Assembly: GCA_047602185.1 (NCBI GenBank)
Contig: JASGHY010000001.1
Span: 2,666,001-2,730,000 of the forward strand
DNA: 64,000 nucleotides
Source: PMP191F sp047602185
Lineage (GTDB): Bacteria > Bacteroidota > Bacteroidia > Chitinophagales > Chitinophagaceae
Direction of reading: 5' to 3'
Program-made: the position numbers and the translations under genes
Part shown: piece after piece, positions 33,004 to 41,545 of the stretch
How the letters are laid out: every line of letters starts with the position of its first letter
Numbering within the stretch: position 1 is the first letter of the stretch
Notes under the pieces: generated by a model
Databases searched by the model: none
Told to the model about the DNA's origin: nothing
Seen by the model: only the letters and a program-made list of their open reading frames with translations

Positions 33004-34245
33004 TCAGGGCTTTGTCCAGAAGTTATTGGGGTTATTGGTGTTGAAGAACACCAGGGTGGTCTTGCTTTCTTTACCGGTTGTTTCAGAGCGGTCCGGTTGC
33101 TGGTTAAAATAGTCCAGTGGCAACAATGTAATGTATTCGATGGTTTTACCGGCAGCACGGGTTTCCATATCCCAGGTACTGTTTACGGGGCATTGTAGCT
33201 TATACAGGTTCTTGGCCATGTACTGGTAAAGATATTCTTCTTTGCCGGTAGTTGACCGGTGATTCCAGTTGGCAGTAGGGTTCAGGATCAAAGGCTGCCC
33301 TTTAATGATCTTTTCACGTACCTCATCAATACCCAGTAGCTCACCTTTCTCATTCATTACGTAGGCATCATTGGTAGGATCGGCCCAGATCCATTTTTTA
33401 ATGGAAGGTACATAGACCATATTGATGACATGGCAATCAGGATCAGTGCCCAGGCTATCTTTGGGCAGACAGGTTACAATACGTGAGGCAAAGCCCATAG
33501 AGAGATAGCATTCATTCAGCACGGTAGACAAGCCCCTGCAATTTAGCCCCCTGCTGTCCTTCCGGCAAATGGTGATCATGGAAGCGGCATTTTTAACAAC
33601 CGGGTTTTCATGGTTACCATCGTGCGGGATCAGCTCATGCACCCAGTGCAACAGGTTCAGCACTTTTGAAATATCATTGCCATTACCTGCAATAGAATCC
33701 AGTTTGTAATCTTTTCTCAACGCAACCAGTTCTGGGTGAGTAGCCGGCTCGTAAGTAAATACCGGTACCTTACGCATATCTTTCGCATTATAAGCAGCTC
33801 CCTTGCGCAGAATATACATATAGTCTCCTATTGCACGCAAAGGCTTTACAATGGCAGTATAACGCTCTGAGTTACGAATAACATCCAGGTCAGCATCAAC
33901 CTGCATGTGGCTGTAATTGGTATACCCGTTCTTTACTGCTTTTTCCAGGTTATCCAATGCAGGCTTTTTATCATTCAGCAAGGCATAAGTGCAGGACAGG
34001 TTGTAATACGTAATCGCCAACCTGTATTGATAATTCTTTCTTGTGGATTCAGGCTGTTTATTATACTGAACAATCCACTCATCCAGTTGAGCAGTAAAGT
34101 TTTTAGCATCCCTTTTCTCATAGAGTTGGGTAAACAGGCTATCTTGTTTGTGTGCATAGTTCTCAAAACTATCAGTGGTGTTTAATTGCGCTTTCACTAA
34201 AAAAGGCAGTAAAGCGGTAATAGTAACCAATACAATACGATTCAT
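33004..34245 (-). CDS. Secreted transglutaminase-like protein
   Basis: About 413 residues from ATG 34245; signal peptide ending LVKAQ. An N-terminal helical TPR-like part (LACTYALLNDKKPALDNLEKAVKNGYTN; YTAIVKPLRAI) precedes a transglutaminase-like domain: Cys in LNCRGLSTVLNECYLSMG, His in CHVINMVYV and Asp in WADPTND. It may process peptides or proteins in the periplasm. It is the first gene of an operon with the kinase, with a gap of about one base, so it may act with or upstream of the sensor. Confidence 0.85.
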   Translation of the reverse strand: MNRIVLVTITALLPFLVKAQLNTTDSFENYAHKQDSLFTQLYEKRDAKNFTAQLDEWIVQYNKQPESTRKNYQYRLAITYYNLSCTYALLNDKKPALDNLEKAVKNGYTNYSHMQVDADLDVIRNSERYTAIVKPLRAIGDYMYILRKGAAYNAKDMRKVPVFTYEPATHPELVALRKDYKLDSIAGNGNDISKVLNLLHWVHELIPHDGNHENPVVKNAASMITICRKDSRGLNCRGLSTVLNECYLSMGFASRIVTCLPKDSLGTDPDCHVINMVYVPSIKKWIWADPTNDAYVMNEKGELLGIDEVREKIIKGQPLILNPTANWNHRSTTGKEEYLYQYMAKNLYKLQCPVNSTWDMETRAAGKTIEYITLLPLDYFNQQPDRSETTGKESKTTLVFFNTNNPNNFWTKP

Positions 34246-34329
34246 ATTTCCGGTGTTTAGAATGATAGAATGACCTGGCAAATGTCTGCAGACCATCCTC
34301 TTGTTTTTAAGGAAATGTGAATCGGGAGA

Positions 34330-34615
34330 GTTTGGGTGTGAATTGGGGAAATCCGGTTTCAGGTTGAAGAATCGTGAGACGTGAGTGGTTGAAGCAAGTG
34401 AATAGTGAATTGTCAATAGTGAATGGCTGTTCCTTGTAAACTTTTCAAACTCTCAACTTGTCAACGGCTAACTGGCTTTCCTTCAAAATTCGATATTCAA
34501 AATTTGACATTCGATATTTTCACCTTCCGTACTTCGTACTTCTTATTTCGTACTCCCTTGTGCCTTAACTTACAACCTACAACTTAAAACTTATAGCCAG
34601 TTCTTCGCGTTCAGC
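34330..34615. repeat. Intergenic repeat mosaic (F-B-C-J-G-A order)
   Basis: The clearest complete forward order: GGTTGAAGAATCGTGAGACG, GTGAATAGTGAATTGTCAAT, CAAACTCTCAACTTGTCAAC, TTCGATATTCAAAATTTGAC, CGTACTTCGTACTTCTTATT, TTGTGCCTTAACTTACAACC, and AACTTAAAACTTATAGCC. The rest of the gap to 34828 has a weak GC-rich hairpin near 34631-34667 and no ORF. Confidence 0.8.
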
Positions 34616-34828
34616 GTGGCTCCAAAAAGCAAAGGGAGCTCATAGATTGCTCCATGAGTCCCTTGCTTCGGGCTTAGGGGGAAAGATCATTCATAATAAG
34701 CTAAACCTTGGTTGACAGGTAAAAAGGAAAAACTCCTGTCAGCGTGTTATGCTTACCACTTAATCTTCTTAACCTGCAATCCCTGGTCGGAGTCTATCAT
34801 CCTATCTTCTATTTACAACCGGTAATCC

Positions 34829-35305
34829 TCAAACCACCTTATCCGCACAGCAGGAGCTGGCAAAAGCATAGGGTTTGGCTTTGAATGCGAATCCCATTCC
34901 CATGATATAACCCATGGCATCTTTTAATGCATCATTACTTTTAAATCCGGGATTAGTATTGATATCCGCATGCACTTCCATATCTATGTTGTACTCAGTA
35001 AACAGTTCACACAATTCGTAGGCGATACCAATACTTTTACTTACCTCCATCAGCATCCGTTCTTTGATGTTCATCGGCTGACTGGTAGTATCACTATGGA
35101 TATACATAAAACCACCACGCCCTTTACGGATGACTACAATAACGGTAGCGAAATCGGTAATACCATTGCGCACGGCGCTGTCTGTACCGATACACACCTT
35201 CAACTGGTGCCCCATTGCTTTTTCTTTTGCCAGTACCGATCTCATTTCTTCATGGATCGGGCGACGGATATATGTTCCATCCAGCCGCTTCCATTGCTGT
35301 TGCAT
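34829..35305 (-). CDS. YkuK/DUF458 ribonuclease H-like protein
   Basis: 158 residues, cytoplasmic. KVCIGTDSAVRNGITDFATVIVVIRKGRGG has the RNase H-like GTDS with a catalytic-type Asp, HADINTNPGFKSND the next acidic motif, and PYAFASSCCADKVV the C-terminal motif. These match YkuK (Bacillus) and its Bacteroidota homologues, a proposed RNase H-like nuclease. The unknown gene at 35317 starts upstream on the same strand and may be cotranscribed. Confidence 0.88.
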   Translation of the reverse strand: MQQQWKRLDGTYIRRPIHEEMRSVLAKEKAMGHQLKVCIGTDSAVRNGITDFATVIVVIRKGRGGFMYIHSDTTSQPMNIKERMLMEVSKSIGIAYELCELFTEYNIDMEVHADINTNPGFKSNDALKDAMGYIMGMGFAFKAKPYAFASSCCADKVV

Positions 35306-35316
35306 AACTATCTGTT

Positions 35317-36045
35317 TTATTCATGTATCAGATCAAGAATTTGTTTCAGTGATTTTTCATAAAAGGGATCTGAAGGCTTATTAAGTGCTTTATCGCGATA
35401 CCTGATACTTCCACACAAAAGCTTCTCCTGTCGCCTGTCATATGCATTACACTTCAGATACGCTTGTATTTCCTTCAGCCGTGACTCTATGGCACAATCT
35501 TCTTTCTTTACTTTGTAAATAATATGAGGTCTTACGCGCAATACAAAACGCCAGGGTTCGCTGAAATAATAGTACTTACACTTTACTCCATTGCGCTCTG
35601 TTTTAATTACCTCATAAAAGAAACTTTGCTCGGGAATTGTAAACTCCATTTTCCTGAACTCCCAATCCGTAAGTCTCTTCAGCGTTTGCTCTTTAGCTAC
35701 ATATATTCTGCGACCACGTTTGCGCTTCTTCTTTTTAAAATCTTTTCGATCACACAACTGAGTTGTATTAATCCTTTCCAGAATCTTTTCAAAGAAGCCG
35801 GTATGCCTGCAACGAGCTACGTCATCGCGTAACACAAAAAAACGCATCCAGCCTCTCTGTATGGGAGGCTCCAATAACTCCCATCCAAGATCTTCTTCTT
35901 TCTGATATAATGCCGTTTCCTCCTTGCGCAGCCTTAATAACTGTTTGTCAAAATCCTTGTACTGCATGCGTTTCTTTTGCCGGGCAGTACGCAACCGGTA
36001 ACAGAGAATATCTCCTCCGTATTGCTCAATAAGTTTGTTGTCCAT
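35317..36045 (-). CDS. Basic protein of unknown function
   Basis: About 242 residues from ATG 36045; longer starts give an unlikely extension. Very rich in Lys/Arg (KKKKRKRGRRIY, RLRKEETALYQK), with a few aromatic-rich segments (EPWRFVLRVRPHIIYKV, YYYFSEPWR). No motif or membrane helix is visible. The basic stretch could bind nucleic acid, which would suit the adjacent YkuK gene (inference). Confidence is for a real gene, not function. Confidence 0.65.
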   Translation of the reverse strand: MDNKLIEQYGGDILCYRLRTARQKKRMQYKDFDKQLLRLRKEETALYQKEEDLGWELLEPPIQRGWMRFFVLRDDVARCRHTGFFEKILERINTTQLCDRKDFKKKKRKRGRRIYVAKEQTLKRLTDWEFRKMEFTIPEQSFFYEVIKTERNGVKCKYYYFSEPWRFVLRVRPHIIYKVKKEDCAIESRLKEIQAYLKCNAYDRRQEKLLCGSIRYRDKALNKPSDPFYEKSLKQILDLIHE

Positions 36046-36150
36046 AATGATTGTATTTGTTCCGATCGAAAACTGCAGTTCCATGCTGCATTGCAGACTG
36101 TCATTATGAACCAACTTGTTTTTCTCATTGCATTACATTTTAAAAATGAG

Positions 36151-36223
36151 TAGCCCTGCCGGGAATCGAACCCGGAACCTCCGCATTAAAAGTGCGGCGC
36201 TCTGCCAGTTAAGCTACAAGACC
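36151..36223 (-). tRNA. tRNA-Lys (anticodon TTT)
   Basis: On the minus strand the sequence folds as a full cloverleaf: anticodon stem CCGCA/TGCGG with loop CTTTTAA (anticodon TTT), T arm CCGGG-TTCGATT-CCCGG, D arm GCTT.../GAGC. The acceptor (GGTCTTG with CAGGGCT) contains three G-U pairs, including the first pair. Discriminator A. No CCA is encoded. Confidence 0.93.
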
Positions 36224-36246
36224 GTGGGACAGGTGCTACCAACAAA

Positions 36247-36276
36247 AAAGCCCTGTCGTTATTTCGACAGGGCTTT
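36247..36276. terminator. Strong terminator near tRNA-Lys
   Basis: AAAGCCCTGTCG and CGACAGGGCTTT form a perfect 12-bp stem with a 6-nt loop. On the minus strand it is followed by six T. It ends the small ORF at 36298-36456 before the tRNA. Confidence 0.85.
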
Positions 36277-36297
36277 ATTAACCTTTCATCTACTGTA

Positions 36298-36456
36298 TTA
36301 CTCAGTACACGATATAATATAACCCTGCCGGATATGTTTTTTAATACTGCCGCCTTCTGCTGCACACACACACCATCCCCCCTTGCTCCGAAGAGCATTT
36401 CCCTGTAAGCGAAGGGCAGTAAATACCTTATGTTTCAGCGTTACGGTTAGCTGCAT
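36298..36456 (-). CDS. Possible 52-residue peptide
   Basis: An open frame MQLTVTLKHKVFTALRLQGN... ending GYIISCTE, two Cys in GGWCVCAAEGG and one near the end. It stops 22 bases before a strong terminator and begins after another (36479-36506). No recognised family and no convincing ribosome-binding site. It could be coincidence in a gap between RNA hairpins. Confidence 0.3.
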   Translation of the reverse strand: MQLTVTLKHKVFTALRLQGNALRSKGGWCVCAAEGGSIKKHIRQGYIISCTE

Positions 36457-36478
36457 TTCTTTGTTTTAGTTAAAATAA

Positions 36479-36506
36479 AAAGCCCCGCAAGCAATTGCGG
36501 GGCTTT
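36479..36506. terminator. Strong terminator, bidirectional
   Basis: AAAGCCCCGCAA/TTGCGGGGCTTT with a 4-nt loop; flanked by A-rich and T-rich sequence on the two sides. Confidence 0.85.
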
Positions 36507-36526
36507 GTTTATACTGAATTCAGTTG

Positions 36527-36607
36527 TTACAACTTATTTCCAGCAGCTTGTGCCCCGCAAACCGTATAGCCCTCATGGCTAAAACCGTTTACACTGATCA
36601 GATTCAT
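36527..36607 (-). CDS. Possible 26-residue peptide
   Basis: An open frame starting MNLISVNGFSHEGYTVCGAQ, 20 bases before the terminator at 36479. One Cys. No family recognised. The region 36608-36775 upstream is AT-rich and holds no other clear gene. Confidence 0.25.
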   Translation of the reverse strand: MNLISVNGFSHEGYTVCGAQAAGNKL

Positions 36608-36774
36608 TTGTTTGCGTTGCATTTGTTACTGTTTAATTTTTGTTTTGCGATGCAAAGATGTGAATATTTTCTTAAAGTTGCTAATTGTAATGAAAGATTT
36701 TTTTTAGAAATCCTAACGTGAATCAAGATGGCTTGATAGTTATATCGTTTAATTGTTATGGCTGAAAACAAATA

Positions 36775-36895
36775 GAACCATCTAGCAATTCAACCATCCT
36801 TATCTCACGACTCTTTTCACATTTCACGGATTAACCACTCACGACTGACGACTCACGTCTCACGATTTCTATATTCACTTGCCTCAACCCCAAAC
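36775..36895. repeat. Intergenic repeat mosaic (complementary B, C)
   Basis: CTTATCTCACGACTC, TTCACATTTCACGG, CACTCACGACTGACGACTC, ACGTCTCACGATTTC, and TTCACTTGCCTCAACCCC. It reaches directly to the stop codon of the sulfatase at 36896. Confidence 0.65.
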
Positions 36896-38416
36896 CTATC
36901 CCCCTTGCGCTCCCCCAGCCGCAGGCTTCCTGTAAAGATCAACCGGGGCATCGTTAGACTGTGATTTACCGGGTGTACTTCTGCCCTCCTTCACATATTT
37001 TTCCAGTAATGCCAGCATAGATCTTACCATATCCGGATGTTCGGCCTGTACATTATGTTGTTCTTTAATATCAGTCGAAAGATCATATAGTTGTATAGAA
37101 GGTAGCCCTTCCTTGATCGCAGCTTCTTCACGCGGAGTACCCCATCCACCGGAACCGTAACACAATTCCAGTTTCCATTTACCCTGGCGGATAGCAAAAT
37201 TGCCATTGATGGAATGATGTACAGTGGCCGCGCGTATTTCTTTTTTAGCTGTCCCTCTAAGATAAGATTGTATATTATAACTGTCTTCCGCAGCATTATC
37301 CGGAATTGCAGCACCGGTAATCGAAGCAACGGTTGCCATAAAATCAGAGAGACAAACTGTTTCTCCGCAGGCACTGCCGGCTTTTACAGATGCAGGCCAA
37401 CGTACAATGAATGGAATGCGATGCCCCCCTTCCCAGATATCGGCCTTATAACCACGATAGATATAACTTGGGTAATGCCCTTTTTCTTCAACGTTAAAAT
37501 CCTTGAGCACGTAAGGAGCAAAACCATTATCGCTTGCAAACATCACAATTGTATTTTCACGCAGACCGGCATTATCCAATGCTTGCAGCACCTGTCCTAT
37601 AGACCAGTCTGTTTCCACTACATAGTCACCATAGTCTGTAACACCGCTCTTGCCTTTAAAATCTTTATGCACCACAATAGGCGTATGTGGCGAAGGCAAT
37701 GTAAAATAGAGGAAGAAAGGCTTTTTACCTTTAGCCTGTTGCTGTATATAATTCACTGCTTTTGCAGTAAGATCAGGAACACAGTTTTCAGCCTCAAAGC
37801 TTTTCATAGCAGCTCCCTCCCTTACCCATTTCTTCACTGTATCGGGAATACCTACTGTACGATCGTTCTCGATATAAACAAAAGGCGGCATATCAAGTGA
37901 AGCACTGATACCATAGAAATAATCAAATCCCAATGTGTTAGGACCATTCAGAATTGGTTTGGAATAATCATAGACAGGCTTATCAGGGGGGCCTCCTTTC
38001 TGTTGCCAGCGCATACCCAAATGCCATTTACCAATACAGGCGGTAGCATATCCACGTTGCTGCAACATACCTGCAACTGTAAGCCTGTTGGAGTCGATCA
38101 GCGGATCACTGTATCCATAGAGTACGCCATTCTTCAGTTTGGTACGCCACGCATAGCGACCGGTCAAAATACTGTAACGTGAGGGTGTACAAACGGCAGA
38201 CGAGGAATGAGCATCAGTAAAGGTCATACCTTCCCTGGCAAGCCTGTCCATATTAGGTGTACTGATCTTACCTTCCGGGTTCAGGCAATGTACATCACCA
38301 TATCCAAGGTCATCAGTAAGAATATAAATGATGTTGGGAGTCTTAGCAGCTTTTTGAGCCCATGCGACAGTAACAGCCAATAATGTACAGGTAGCTAATA
38401 AGAAGATCTTTTTCAT
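36896..38416 (-). CDS. Secreted arylsulfatase
   Basis: 506 residues, signal peptide ending VAWAQ. The sulfatase motif AVCTPSRYSILTGRY includes Cys76 for formylglycine formation. DDLGYGDV near residue 35 and GKWHLGMR near 130 provide metal-binding and substrate-pocket residues. FASDNGFAPYV is also family-typical. It closely resembles arylsulfatase A-type enzymes and would remove sulfate from a glycan or aryl substrate in the periplasm. It differs from the sulfatase at 15463; no maturase or SusCD gene is near. Confidence 0.93.
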   Translation of the reverse strand: MKKIFLLATCTLLAVTVAWAQKAAKTPNIIYILTDDLGYGDVHCLNPEGKISTPNMDRLAREGMTFTDAHSSSAVCTPSRYSILTGRYAWRTKLKNGVLYGYSDPLIDSNRLTVAGMLQQRGYATACIGKWHLGMRWQQKGGPPDKPVYDYSKPILNGPNTLGFDYFYGISASLDMPPFVYIENDRTVGIPDTVKKWVREGAAMKSFEAENCVPDLTAKAVNYIQQQAKGKKPFFLYFTLPSPHTPIVVHKDFKGKSGVTDYGDYVVETDWSIGQVLQALDNAGLRENTIVMFASDNGFAPYVLKDFNVEEKGHYPSYIYRGYKADIWEGGHRIPFIVRWPASVKAGSACGETVCLSDFMATVASITGAAIPDNAAEDSYNIQSYLRGTAKKEIRAATVHHSINGNFAIRQGKWKLELCYGSGGWGTPREEAAIKEGLPSIQLYDLSTDIKEQHNVQAEHPDMVRSMLALLEKYVKEGRSTPGKSQSNDAPVDLYRKPAAGGAQGG

Positions 38417-38514
38417 ACGCAGGCAAATCGTTTCAGAATATCCTGCAATTAAACGATTATAGCAGCCCCTGGCCTCCCGATATTGGCCAATAATTCAGCC
38501 AGAATAGCAGATCG

Positions 38515-38745
38515 TGAGACTGTTGCGGGTTTCGGGTTTGTTGTTTCGGGTTGGGGAATCGTGAGGGGGAGCATGTGAATAGTCAATGGTCAATAGTGAA
38601 TCCTTGATCCCTTGTAAACTTTTCAACCTATCAACTGTATTCCTTGTGCCTTGCCCCTTGCCCCTTGTGCCTTCACTTACAACCTATAACTTAAAACCTA
38701 TAACCAGTCTTAGCGTTCTGCATTTAGCCTTCCTTCAATTCCGGT
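38515..38745. repeat. Intergenic repeat mosaic (F-B-C-J-A)
   Basis: CGTGAGACTGTTGCGGG, GGGTTTGTTGTTTCGGG, ATAGTCAATGGTCAATAGTG, CCTTGTGCCTTGCCCCTTG (7-bp period), and AACCTATAACTTAAAACC. Lies between two minus-strand genes; 38417-38514 holds no gene. Confidence 0.65.
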
Positions 38746-38746
38746 A

Positions 38747-39406
38747 TCAAGGTAATTTAAGAGTATCACTCCAGGTATTCCGGATCAAATCTTTAGTACC
38801 CTCTTCCGCAGAGGCAGTCAGGTTAAATTGTTTTACAACAGGATCATACTGCACATTAATCTGTTTCATGTAAACGATCCAGTTGTAATAGTCCTTATAA
38901 GCTATTCTTTTTTCCAGTAAAGGCAACCACCGGCAAGTTCTATATACTTCAACACGCTTACCCCGGAAATCGGTAAGTGCATTTCCCAGGATCTGATCCT
39001 TATAGATTAAACCATCCGGCAACCATTTTTCGGTATGCGTCTCATATCGCCCTACAACAAAGCCGATACCAAGAAAGCCATATACGGCAATTAAATATCC
39101 TGTTCCACAAAACAGCACCAGGCCAATGCCACCTATAATCCTTGAGATGATTGAAGATTGCATGTAGAACCACCAGAATACAAGACAAATAACAAAATAG
39201 AAAGATGTCAGCAGAAACCAATCTACTACTGAAATAGTAAAAGATATATTTAACAGTAAGCCAAGCGCAACTAAAGCAACCGTAATAAATGAAATAGTAA
39301 AAAGCAGTTTTCTTGCCCGGGGTTTGTTCTTTGTTCTCTGCAAAAACAGGTAGGTGATAACGGGATACAGAAATAAAGCACCCAGTAAAATGAAAGTATT
39401 CAGCAT
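38747..39406 (-). CDS. Membrane protein of unknown function
   Basis: 219 residues. Four hydrophobic helices (about 2-20, 33-55, 62-84 and 89-112) are followed by a ~100-residue soluble tail (GRYETHTEKWLPDGLIYKD..., NYWIV-like YYNWIVYMKQINVQYDPVV). The tail could fold as a small beta-rich domain on the cytoplasmic or periplasmic face. No family recognised. It ends at the repeat mosaic. Confidence 0.7.
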   Translation of the reverse strand: MLNTFILLGALFLYPVITYLFLQRTKNKPRARKLLFTISFITVALVALGLLLNISFTISVVDWFLLTSFYFVICLVFWWFYMQSSIISRIIGGIGLVLFCGTGYLIAVYGFLGIGFVVGRYETHTEKWLPDGLIYKDQILGNALTDFRGKRVEVYRTCRWLPLLEKRIAYKDYYNWIVYMKQINVQYDPVVKQFNLTASAEEGTKDLIRNTWSDTLKLP

Positions 39407-39555
39407 ACAATGGCCAAATTACACATTTTTCAATTTACCGGAATGATGAAGATCACATTAGAAATTTATTAATTTAAGGTACACTTTACAAAGGAGAAAA
39501 AAGTAATCCGGTGCAGTATTGGAAAAGGATATACTCAGTAATAAGACTGGTATTA

Positions 39556-39966
39556 CTACGGCAGCAACCAGCTATTCTCAAAATCCACAAAAGAGAGTTT
39601 AGCCTGTTCAAACTGTGCATTAAAGACATTATAGCGGTTTCTTATATCACGATGGGCGTCATTAAAATCCTTTCTTTCCACAAACATCTTTCCATCACGC
39701 GTATAGGCGGCCAGTTCCATTTTTACCAGGTGCATTTCATGCTTTATATCATCGATATACTTACGCAATGTGGCAAACTGCCGGCGGAAATGCAGGAAAG
39801 CTGTTTTTAAAATATGATTATCATCCCCGTTATGATCACGCATATATTCTTCAAATACACTCAATGTATCAATTCCGGCATTCAATTCGCTTATCCATAA
39901 ACTATAAGACAGGTAAAGGGAATTTACAGATTGATTACCCACGCTATGGGATGTCTGGTACAACAT
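39556..39966 (-). CDS. Helical protein of unknown function
   Basis: 136 residues, with long helices likely (FLHFRRQFATLRKYIDDIKHEMHLVKMELAAYTRDG and FNDAHRDIRNRYNVFNAQFEQAKLSFVDFENSW). It could form a helical bundle or coiled coil. It lacks a signal peptide. Probably cytoplasmic; a neighbour of the small protein at 40056, with a gap of 89 bp. Confidence 0.65.
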   Translation of the reverse strand: MLYQTSHSVGNQSVNSLYLSYSLWISELNAGIDTLSVFEEYMRDHNGDDNHILKTAFLHFRRQFATLRKYIDDIKHEMHLVKMELAAYTRDGKMFVERKDFNDAHRDIRNRYNVFNAQFEQAKLSFVDFENSWLLP

Positions 39967-40055
39967 GGAAACTTTTTTGATGCGTTATTGGATGATGATC
40001 TTCGCTGTAAAGTTGAGACAAACGAAGCGCTGCTTCAATGTAATCATCAGCGATT

Positions 40056-40406
40056 CTATTGTACAGAATATAGTTCATCAGTAAAAAGGTCGGCAGGTTC
40101 TGTAAAAACGGGCATCCAGTTCTTAAAGGATGAGGAGATATCGATCACTGAATGTTTATTCCTTCTTGCCAGTAATATTCCCCTGTTGCCGTGCGGATCC
40201 TCTACTCCTAATACAAACAGATCGCACACCATTCTTCTTGCACCGGGGAAATAGTGTACTTCGTGAATTTCCATTTCATGTAGATCAAAAGAAGACTGAT
40301 GTTGGATACAGGTAAACTTGTTGCCATGCAACCTGAAATCATTTGAAAAACCGCGGTTCTGCAAACCCGCAATTACTTCTATTATGTACCTCCGCAATAA
40401 AGACAT
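40056..40406 (-). CDS. Small protein of the family often mis-annotated as PRPP synthetase
   Basis: 116 residues. The pattern IIEVIAGLQNRGFSNDFRLHGNKFTC, MEIHEVHYFPG and HGNRGILL resembles a small Bacteroidota family that is frequently labelled phosphoribosylpyrophosphate synthetase by automatic annotation. No PRPP-binding motif is visible, so I do not support that function. Cytoplasmic. Confidence 0.65.
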   Translation of the reverse strand: MSLLRRYIIEVIAGLQNRGFSNDFRLHGNKFTCIQHQSSFDLHEMEIHEVHYFPGARRMVCDLFVLGVEDPHGNRGILLARRNKHSVIDISSSFKNWMPVFTEPADLFTDELYSVQ

Positions 40407-40618
40407 AACGGCTTAAATTAACACCATGAATGCCTGCACTATTTAACAGTTATTCAATGGCATGATAACAGAAACTGATGTATATACAACAACAATGGTA
40501 GCAAACAGTTGAGCAGGACACTAAAAAATTATACCAGAGAGAGATTTAAGCAGCCTAATATTACGGTATTGTATAGATTAACAATAAAACGTGGAATTTT
40601 TTCAATTAAATACCCTTA

Positions 40619-41311
40619 TCAGCTATAACGATCGTTACGCCAGGGATAAGCAGTATTTGAATAGCCTCTTTCTTCCCAGAAGCCCAGCCGGTTGCCTACC
40701 ATAAATTCGATCCTGCAGATCCATTTAGAACCTTTCCATGCATACAGTTGCGGTGTGATCATGCGTACAGGTCCGCCATGCTCTTTAGGCAATGGGGCTC
40801 CCTCAAAAGTATGTACCAGCAACACGTCAGGTTTCAATGCTTCCTCCAGCGATACATTAGTGCTGTAATCATCATATCCGTAACACATAATATGTGTTGC
40901 AGTTTCCTTAGGTACTGCCAGCGCAGCTATATCCAGCAGGCGAACGCCACGCCAGTTCATATCCAGTTTTGACCAGGTAGTTACACAATGAAAATCTGAA
41001 GTATCATCTGTTTGTGGCAATGCCATAAAATCATCCCAGGTCAGTTCCAGTGGATGTTCCACTTCACCATCCACTACCAGTCTCCATTCTTCCAGCGAAA
41101 CTTCTGGTTGAATGCCAAGATCGAGTACCGGCCATTTCCTGGTTATGATCTGTCCTACAGGTACCACGGGCATACCATGACGGTTGGGCACACCTTTGCC
41201 TTTGGGTTTGTCATCCGACACAGAAGGGGTACTCTTTATTTTCTCCTCAAAGCGTGCTTTCAGTTTCATGCGCGCTTCCACCACCCGTTTCAGTTTTTCA
41301 GATTCTTCCAT
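40619..41311 (-). CDS. Sulfite oxidase-like molybdopterin oxidoreductase
   Basis: About 230 residues from ATG 41311. WRLVVDGEVEHPLELTWDDFMALPQTDDTSDFHCVTTWSKLDMNWRG matches the molybdopterin-binding domain of the YuiH/MsrP/sulfite oxidase family, with the Mo-ligand cysteine in FHCVT. HGGPVRMITPQLYAWKGSKWICRIEF is also conserved. No TAT signal is seen, so it may be cytoplasmic. It resembles the catalytic subunit of MsrP-type methionine sulfoxide reductases, but the substrate is unproven. No heme subunit follows. Confidence 0.88.
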   Translation of the reverse strand: MEESEKLKRVVEARMKLKARFEEKIKSTPSVSDDKPKGKGVPNRHGMPVVPVGQIITRKWPVLDLGIQPEVSLEEWRLVVDGEVEHPLELTWDDFMALPQTDDTSDFHCVTTWSKLDMNWRGVRLLDIAALAVPKETATHIMCYGYDDYSTNVSLEEALKPDVLLVHTFEGAPLPKEHGGPVRMITPQLYAWKGSKWICRIEFMVGNRLGFWEERGYSNTAYPWRNDRYS

Positions 41312-41334
41312 ATCGATGAAGTTTAATGTTATCC

Positions 41335-41540
41335 ATCGCAATCAACAGCTCATTAACAACCGCTTGACAATTGAATCCCAAATCACAAAATCTCTGAATC
41401 AGCAATCCCACCATTCACCGCTCACAGCTTCCCAATTGACTATCCACCTCTTCAAACACTCACCATTGACCACTCACAACTGACGCTTCTGTAACCCGTA
41501 CCTACTAATCCCAAAATCACAAAATCCCTAAATCAGCAAT
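41335..41540. repeat. Intergenic repeat mosaic (H, B, C modules)
   Basis: Starts near the sulfite-oxidase-like start codon: CCCAAATCACAAAATCTCTG (8-bp period), CACCATTCACCGCTCACAGC, TTGACTATCCACCTC, CCATTGACCACTCACAACTG, and AAATCACAAAATCCC. It ends six bases before the HAD stop. Confidence 0.6.
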
Positions 41541-41545
41541 TTCTC

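Noticed and set aside
33003..33158. N-terminal extension of the LytS-like kinase
   Set aside because: Overlaps the end of the transglutaminase gene and lacks a signal peptide; the ATG at 33002 gives a good one.
36598..36680. Promoter for the tiny ORFs
   Set aside because: CATCTTTG on the minus strand is near TAnnTTTG, but no TTG is found 19-20 bases upstream.
40056..40406. Phosphoribosylpyrophosphate synthetase
   Set aside because: Too short and without PRPP-binding motifs; only resembles a family with that automatic label.
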